18,181 bases of DNA from Fidelibacterota bacterium (lineage in GTDB: Bacteria > Fidelibacterota > UBA8477): positions 1 to 18,181 of the forward strand of contig JAIPJR010000058.1 in the NCBI GenBank assembly GCA_021734045.1. The letters are read 5' to 3'. Shown here piece after piece: positions 15,082 to 18,181 of this stretch; within the stretch, counting starts at the first letter, position 1, and each line of letters opens with the position of its first letter. The notes beneath the pieces are model-generated. The model made no database searches. It worked only from the letters and a program-made list of their open reading frames with translations, and was not told the origin of the DNA. A program made the position numbers and the translations under genes.

Positions 15082-15579
15082 TTATTGAGCCAGCTCTGAC
15101 TTTTCGGTGGGACGCTTGATATGGACCAGGGAAGTCTGCAGGCTGTCCACCCACCAGCTCATCTGATTCTGATCCAATAAATCCCGAAGTGTGGTGGTCT
15201 GCAGGACGCGATCCAACACATTCTGGATCGAACACCACAGGGAGCGGACAGTGCAATGGGTATGGTGAACACAGACATCAGCACTACCGCTGTGGGTTTC
15301 ACAAAATTGGCCATTGAATAAGCGCCCGCCCAGCACCTCCAGCACATCACCGATGATGATTTCTTCCGCCGGTTTTGCCAGCGTGTAACCGCCGGTTTTC
15401 CCGCGAACGCTCTGAATCAGGCCATTCATCCGTAAAATGCGCAATAATTTGCCTACATTGTGAACCGACAGGCCTTCGCGCTTGGCAATTTCCGGGATAG
15501 TCAGTCCTTCCGGGCGGTCATTGTGGCCCACCTGCAGCAGGCAGCGCAAACCATATTCTTCCTGTGTGCTGAATTTCAT
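15082..15579 (-). CDS. Rrf2-family [Fe-S]-type transcriptional regulator
   Basis: This 165-residue winged-helix protein has the Rrf2 signature: MKFSTQEEYGLRCLLQV at the start, a helix-turn-helix ('LTIPEIAKREGLSVHNVGKLLRIL', 26-49) and the wing 'GLIQSVRGKTGGYTLAKP' (53-70). Cys93, Cys103 and Cys109 (with Cys116 nearby) lie in the region where IscR and relatives bind an iron-sulfur cluster; the spacing is C-X9-C-X5-C, and His105, His106 and His108 are close by. It is the last gene of the suf cluster, 25 nt after the DUF59 gene, whereas IscR and SufR are often first or divergent. This placement would tie its level to suf transcription and give feedback on cluster supply (inference). It could also be a nitrite/NO sensor such as NsrR, but the suf context favours a cluster-homeostasis role. 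Confidence 0.87.
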   Translation of the reverse strand: MKFSTQEEYGLRCLLQVGHNDRPEGLTIPEIAKREGLSVHNVGKLLRILRMNGLIQSVRGKTGGYTLAKPAEEIIIGDVLEVLGGRLFNGQFCETHSGSADVCVHHTHCTVRSLWCSIQNVLDRVLQTTTLRDLLDQNQMSWWVDSLQTSLVHIKRPTEKSELAQ

Positions 15580-15604
15580 GTGTTCATCATGCCCGGCATG
15601 TCAA

Positions 15605-15961
15605 TTAGAGTAATCCCAGCGCCAAAAGCGCCTCTTCCGACATCATTTCCTTGGACCACATGGGCTCAAAAACTAACTGTACCCGAGCCTCGCGCACCCC
15701 TTCAACCTCCGCAACTTTGCGTTCCACCTCCCCCGGCAGGGATCCGGCCACCGGGCAGTTGGGAGCGGTGAGTGTCATGATGACATCCACGGAATTATCC
15801 TCCTGAATGTCGATATTATAAATCAGGCCCAGGTCGTAGATATTCACCGGAATTTCCGGGTCATACACGCTCTTCATTGCCGACACGATGGCATGCTCCA
15901 ATGACTTTTTTTCGTGTAATTCCGTGCCGGTCATAGTTTCTTCGTGTTGGTTCTCATGCAT
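15605..15961 (-). CDS. SufT/MIP18-family (DUF59) Fe-S cluster assembly protein
   Basis: This 118-residue protein is a single DUF59/MIP18-like domain: 'SVYDPEIPVNIYDLGLIYNIDI' (from about residue 31), then 'VIMTLTAPNCPVAGSLPGEV' with the conserved Cys (about 69). Members act in maturation of Fe-S proteins, as carriers or adaptors, in bacteria (SufT) and eukaryotes (MIP18/CIAO2). The gene sits 6 nt after sufU and 25 nt before the Rrf2 gene, in a suf operon where SufT-like proteins are common. The ATG at 15961 is used; a later ATG (15934) preceded by GAAGAA is an alternative and would drop the non-conserved first nine residues. Length is normal for the family. Confidence 0.87.
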   Translation of the reverse strand: MHENQHEETMTGTELHEKKSLEHAIVSAMKSVYDPEIPVNIYDLGLIYNIDIQEDNSVDVIMTLTAPNCPVAGSLPGEVERKVAEVEGVREARVQLVFEPMWSKEMMSEEALLALGLL

Positions 15962-15967
15962 AATCTA

Positions 15968-16423
15968 TTACTCAGTGCTTATGACGGTTTCGGTTTCGGT
16001 TAATGCTGCTTTCATGGTATGCCAGGCCAGGGATGCGCATTTTACGCGCACCGGAAACTCCCGCACACCGGCGAACACAGCCAATTTCCCCAATTCTGCC
16101 ATCCCGGTTTCAGGATCAATTTTTCCCGTAACCACATCATGAAAACTATCGAATGCCACGATCGCTTCCTCAACCGATTTCCCTTTCAGAAAACCGGTCA
16201 TAAGTGAGGCGGACGCTTTTGAAATGGCACAGCCCTTCCCATCAAAAGTGATTTCCTGAATAGTGCCGTTCTCATCGGTTTTGATGTAGACATGGTAGTG
16301 ATCACCACACAGGGGATTGAATCCTTCCGAATGATGATTGGCATCCGGGAGGGGCTTAAAATTCCGCGGATTGCGGTTGTGGTCCAGTATCAATTCCTGG
16401 TAGAGTTCGCGTATTTCAGACAT
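15968..16423 (-). CDS. sufU: SufU zinc-dependent sulfurtransferase for SufS
   Basis: This 151-residue protein is SufU rather than scaffold IscU/NifU: Cys39 and Asp41 in 'NPLCGDHY', Cys65 in 'GKGCAISKASASLM' and Cys129 in 'RVKCASLAWHT' are the zinc ligands, and the extra 18-21-residue segment typical of SufU (about 99-124, 'GKIDPETGMAELGKLAVFAGV') is present. In Bacillus subtilis SufU takes the persulfide from SufS, with a zinc-ligand swap, and passes sulfur to SufBCD. The start codon overlaps the sufS stop by one base (TAATG), suggesting coupled translation and equal supply of the two. The 6-nt gap to the DUF59 gene places it firmly in the operon. Confidence 0.93.
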   Translation of the reverse strand: MSEIRELYQELILDHNRNPRNFKPLPDANHHSEGFNPLCGDHYHVYIKTDENGTIQEITFDGKGCAISKASASLMTGFLKGKSVEEAIVAFDSFHDVVTGKIDPETGMAELGKLAVFAGVREFPVRVKCASLAWHTMKAALTETETVISTE

Positions 16424-17676
16424 TATCGAAATACCTCAATTGCTTTCTGCAGCGCCTGCATCATTGCGTCAATATCCGCTTGATTATTGTAAAATGCCAG
16501 CGACACCCGGGTGGTGGCGGGAATCTGGTAATGGTCCATGATGGGCTGGGTGCAGTGATGTCCCGTGCGAACTGCAACCCCTTCCATATCCAGGATGGTT
16601 CCGATATCATGGGGATGAATATCTTCCAATGCGAATGAGATGACGCCTGCCTTGTTCTGCGCGTTACCGATGATGGTGAGCCCTTCAATTTTTTTCAGCG
16701 CTTGCGTAGCATAACGCAGCAACTCATTCTCATAGCGAATGATCTCTTCCAGAGACCAACTCGTCAAATATTCCAATGCCGCGCCCAGACCGATGGCTCC
16801 GGCGATATTGGGCGTGCCGGCTTCAAATTTGTGGGGTACATCGGCGTAGATGGTTTTTTCGAATGTCACCGAGTGAATCATATCACCACCGCCCTGGTAG
16901 GGTTGCAGCTGATCCAGCCGATCCATTTTACCATAGACCACACCAATCCCCGTAGGACCAAAAACTTTGTGACCACTGAACACGAAAAAATCTGCATCAA
17001 TGGCCTGTACATCTACCGGCAGGTGCGCCACAGACTGGGCACCGTCGATGAGAACCGGGATTTCCTGTGCGTGGGCCATTTTTACCATCTCGGCAACGGG
17101 GTTAATAGTGCCCAGAGTATTGGAAAGATGCACAATCCCCACCAGCTTCACGCGCGGATTCAGCATCGACTGGTAGGTATTCAAATCAATTTCACCGGAG
17201 TCCATGAAGGGAATGACTTTTAATGTGGCGCCGGTTTGTTCGCACAGAATCTGCCAGGGAACGATGTTGGAATGGTGCTCCATTTCGGAGATAAGAATCT
17301 CGTCACCGGCGTGCACGAAATGACGGCCAAAGGTCTGGGCAATGAGATTCACCCCTTCCGTGGCTCCCCGCACGAAGATGATTTCATTCTCATCGGCGGC
17401 ATTGATGAAGCGCCTTACGGTTTGACGTGCGCGCTCGTACTGTCCGGTGGCTTTTTGGCTCAGGTAATGGACGCCACGATGGACATTGGAATTATCCCGC
17501 TGGTAAAAACGGTTTACCGCCTCGATCATGGAAGCGGGTTTGTGGGTTGTGGCGGCATTGTCCAGATACACCAACGGCCGACCATGGACTTCCTGATGGA
17601 GTGCCGGGAAATCAAGCCGAGCTTTGGCCGCGTTAAACGTGTCCGTGGAGGTTTGTGTTTTTACATCGGTATTCAT
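16423..17676 (-). CDS. sufS: SufS-type cysteine desulfurase
   Basis: This 417-residue PLP-dependent group II cysteine desulfurase provides sulfur as a persulfide for Fe-S clusters. Lys237 in 'SGHKVFGPTG' binds PLP, Asp211 in 'LIDGAQS' stacks on the ring, 'EMEHHSNIVPW' (131-141) lies in the active site, and Cys375 in 'RTGHHCTQP' is the nucleophile. 'EDIHPHDIG' (351-359) holds the His that swaps onto the SufU zinc in known pairs, fitting the sufU gene immediately downstream. The ATG at 17676 follows AGGTGA, which overlaps the sufD stop, and the gap to sufD is 11 nt. The length is usual, and no residue is missing. It could be called CsdA or SufS from sequence alone; the suf context decides for SufS. 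Confidence 0.94.
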   Translation of the reverse strand: MNTDVKTQTSTDTFNAAKARLDFPALHQEVHGRPLVYLDNAATTHKPASMIEAVNRFYQRDNSNVHRGVHYLSQKATGQYERARQTVRRFINAADENEIIFVRGATEGVNLIAQTFGRHFVHAGDEILISEMEHHSNIVPWQILCEQTGATLKVIPFMDSGEIDLNTYQSMLNPRVKLVGIVHLSNTLGTINPVAEMVKMAHAQEIPVLIDGAQSVAHLPVDVQAIDADFFVFSGHKVFGPTGIGVVYGKMDRLDQLQPYQGGGDMIHSVTFEKTIYADVPHKFEAGTPNIAGAIGLGAALEYLTSWSLEEIIRYENELLRYATQALKKIEGLTIIGNAQNKAGVISFALEDIHPHDIGTILDMEGVAVRTGHHCTQPIMDHYQIPATTRVSLAFYNNQADIDAMMQALQKAIEVFR

Positions 17677-17687
17677 CTGGTTTTCAC

Positions 17688-18181
17688 CTAACCGAGTCGC
17701 CGGTTGACGATTGTCTGGATGAATTGTCTCATCTCATCATGAGGCACGCTATTCACAATTTCATTGGCGAAAGCGTCAGTCAGCAAATGCCGTGCTGCCT
17801 CCTCACCGATTCCCCGGGAGCGCAGGTAAAAAATCTGATCCTCATCCAATTGACCCACGGTAGCGCCGTGAGAAGCCTTGACGTCATCAGCGAAAATTTC
17901 CAATTGAGGACGGGTGTCGGCCTGAGCGGTTTTGGAGAGCAACAGGTTTTTGTTCATCTGCTGGGCATCTGTCTTCTGAGCGTCCTGCCGCACCAATACC
18001 CGACCGGTGAAGACACCATGTCCGTGGTCATTCATGACGCCGCGATAATGCTCCGTGCTGGTGGTGTGGGGAACCGCATGATCAATGTAGGTCTGATTAA
18101 CCATGTGCTGCTCACCGGTGTCAATGTAAAGTTCGTTCAGGTTGACTTCGCTGCCGGATCCGTCCAGCAAGACACTAATTT
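17688..18181 (-). CDS. sufD: SufD scaffold subunit, C-terminal part (cut by window edge)
   Basis: The reading frame is open to the right edge, so only the last about 164 residues are seen; no true start lies in the window, and a TTG at 18170 is internal. The sequence matches the beta-helix core and C-terminal helices of SufD: 'YIDHAVPHTTSTEHYRGVM', 'TDAQQMNKNLLLSKTAQADT', 'PQLEIFADDVKASHGATVG' with the His of HGATVG, and 'FYLRSRGIGEEAARHLLTDAFA'. Before HGATVG the usual Cys is Ala here. SufD partners SufB and the ATPase SufC in the SufBC2D complex that builds Fe-S clusters. The residues shared with SufD rather than SufB (HGATVG) settle the subunit. sufB and sufC are expected beyond the edge. 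Confidence 0.92.
   Translation of the reverse strand, partial: ISVLLDGSGSEVNLNELYIDTGEQHMVNQTYIDHAVPHTTSTEHYRGVMNDHGHGVFTGRVLVRQDAQKTDAQQMNKNLLLSKTAQADTRPQLEIFADDVKASHGATVGQLDEDQIFYLRSRGIGEEAARHLLTDAFANEIVNSVPHDEMRQFIQTIVNRRLG

Noticed and set aside
14978-15256. 92-codon - strand frame overlapping the end of the Rrf2 gene
   Set aside because: It is out of frame with the Rrf2 gene and has no motif; the downstream part is intergenic.
16702-17691. Two long + strand open frames antisense to sufS (16702-17223 and 17236-17691)
   Set aside because: sufS has all catalytic residues in the opposite frame; these are shadow frames with His- and Gly-rich translations and no family features.
1-18181. CRISPR arrays, tRNA or rRNA genes, insertion sequences, integrases
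   Set aside because: I saw no regularly spaced repeats, cloverleaf-like stretches, rRNA-like sequence, or transposase/integrase motifs in either strand.

Overview
The window looks like a chromosomal stretch from a Gram-negative bacterium of the FCB superphylum, outside well-known Bacteroidota. A Marinimicrobia-, KSB1- or Calditrichota-like lineage fits, but the phylum is a low-confidence inference. Three things point there: a secreted C39-type peptidase ending in a 'PNPFN' C-terminal sorting domain of the type IX secretion type, an amidase of the golvesin-domain kind often labelled 'xanthan lyase' in Bacteroidota, and a Tat-exported TldD. No rRNA, tRNA, CRISPR array, transposase or integrase is visible. 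No stretch over 300 bases lacks a gene.

Layout. (1) 147-1412 (+): a lone DUF4143-family AAA+ ATPase whose terminator overlaps its stop codon. (2) 1462-4334 (-): a TldD/TldE metallopeptidase pair, the TldD partner with a Tat signal. (3) 4519-5883 (-): a secreted C39-like cysteine peptidase with a sorting domain. (4) 5948-6151 (-): a small two-helix membrane protein. (5) 6282-9765 (+): four tightly packed genes in the order of the minor pilins H-I-J-K (fimU-pilV-pilW-pilX); the last encodes an unusually large K/PilX-like subunit carrying a DNRLRE domain and a beta-helix-like tail. (6) 9827-11426 (-): three more type IV pilin-like genes converging on that operon, with a strong terminator between the second and third. 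(7) 11592-11720 (-): a 42-residue membrane protein. (8) 11782-14862 (-): a ~1026-residue envelope amidase whose catalytic domain is interrupted by a golvesin-like domain, followed by Fn3 and a C-terminal domain. (9) 15082-18181 (-): the 3' part of a SUF iron-sulfur operon in the order sufD (cut by the window edge), sufS, sufU, a SufT/MIP18-like DUF59 gene, and an Rrf2 regulator.

How they work together. Regions 5 and 6 form a pilus structural cassette (seven prepilin-like proteins within 5.2 kb) without its assembly ATPase, platform protein, secretin or prepilin peptidase, which must lie elsewhere. The + strand operon would build the tip-priming complex, and the three - strand genes would supply shaft or accessory pilins. 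SufS with SufU mobilises sulfur for a SufBCD scaffold, with the DUF59 protein and the cysteine-bearing Rrf2 protein as maturation and sensing partners. The most unusual items are the K-like pilin with a large DNRLRE/beta-helix cargo, the Tat-signal TldD beside a signal-less TldE, and the amidase split by an inserted domain.
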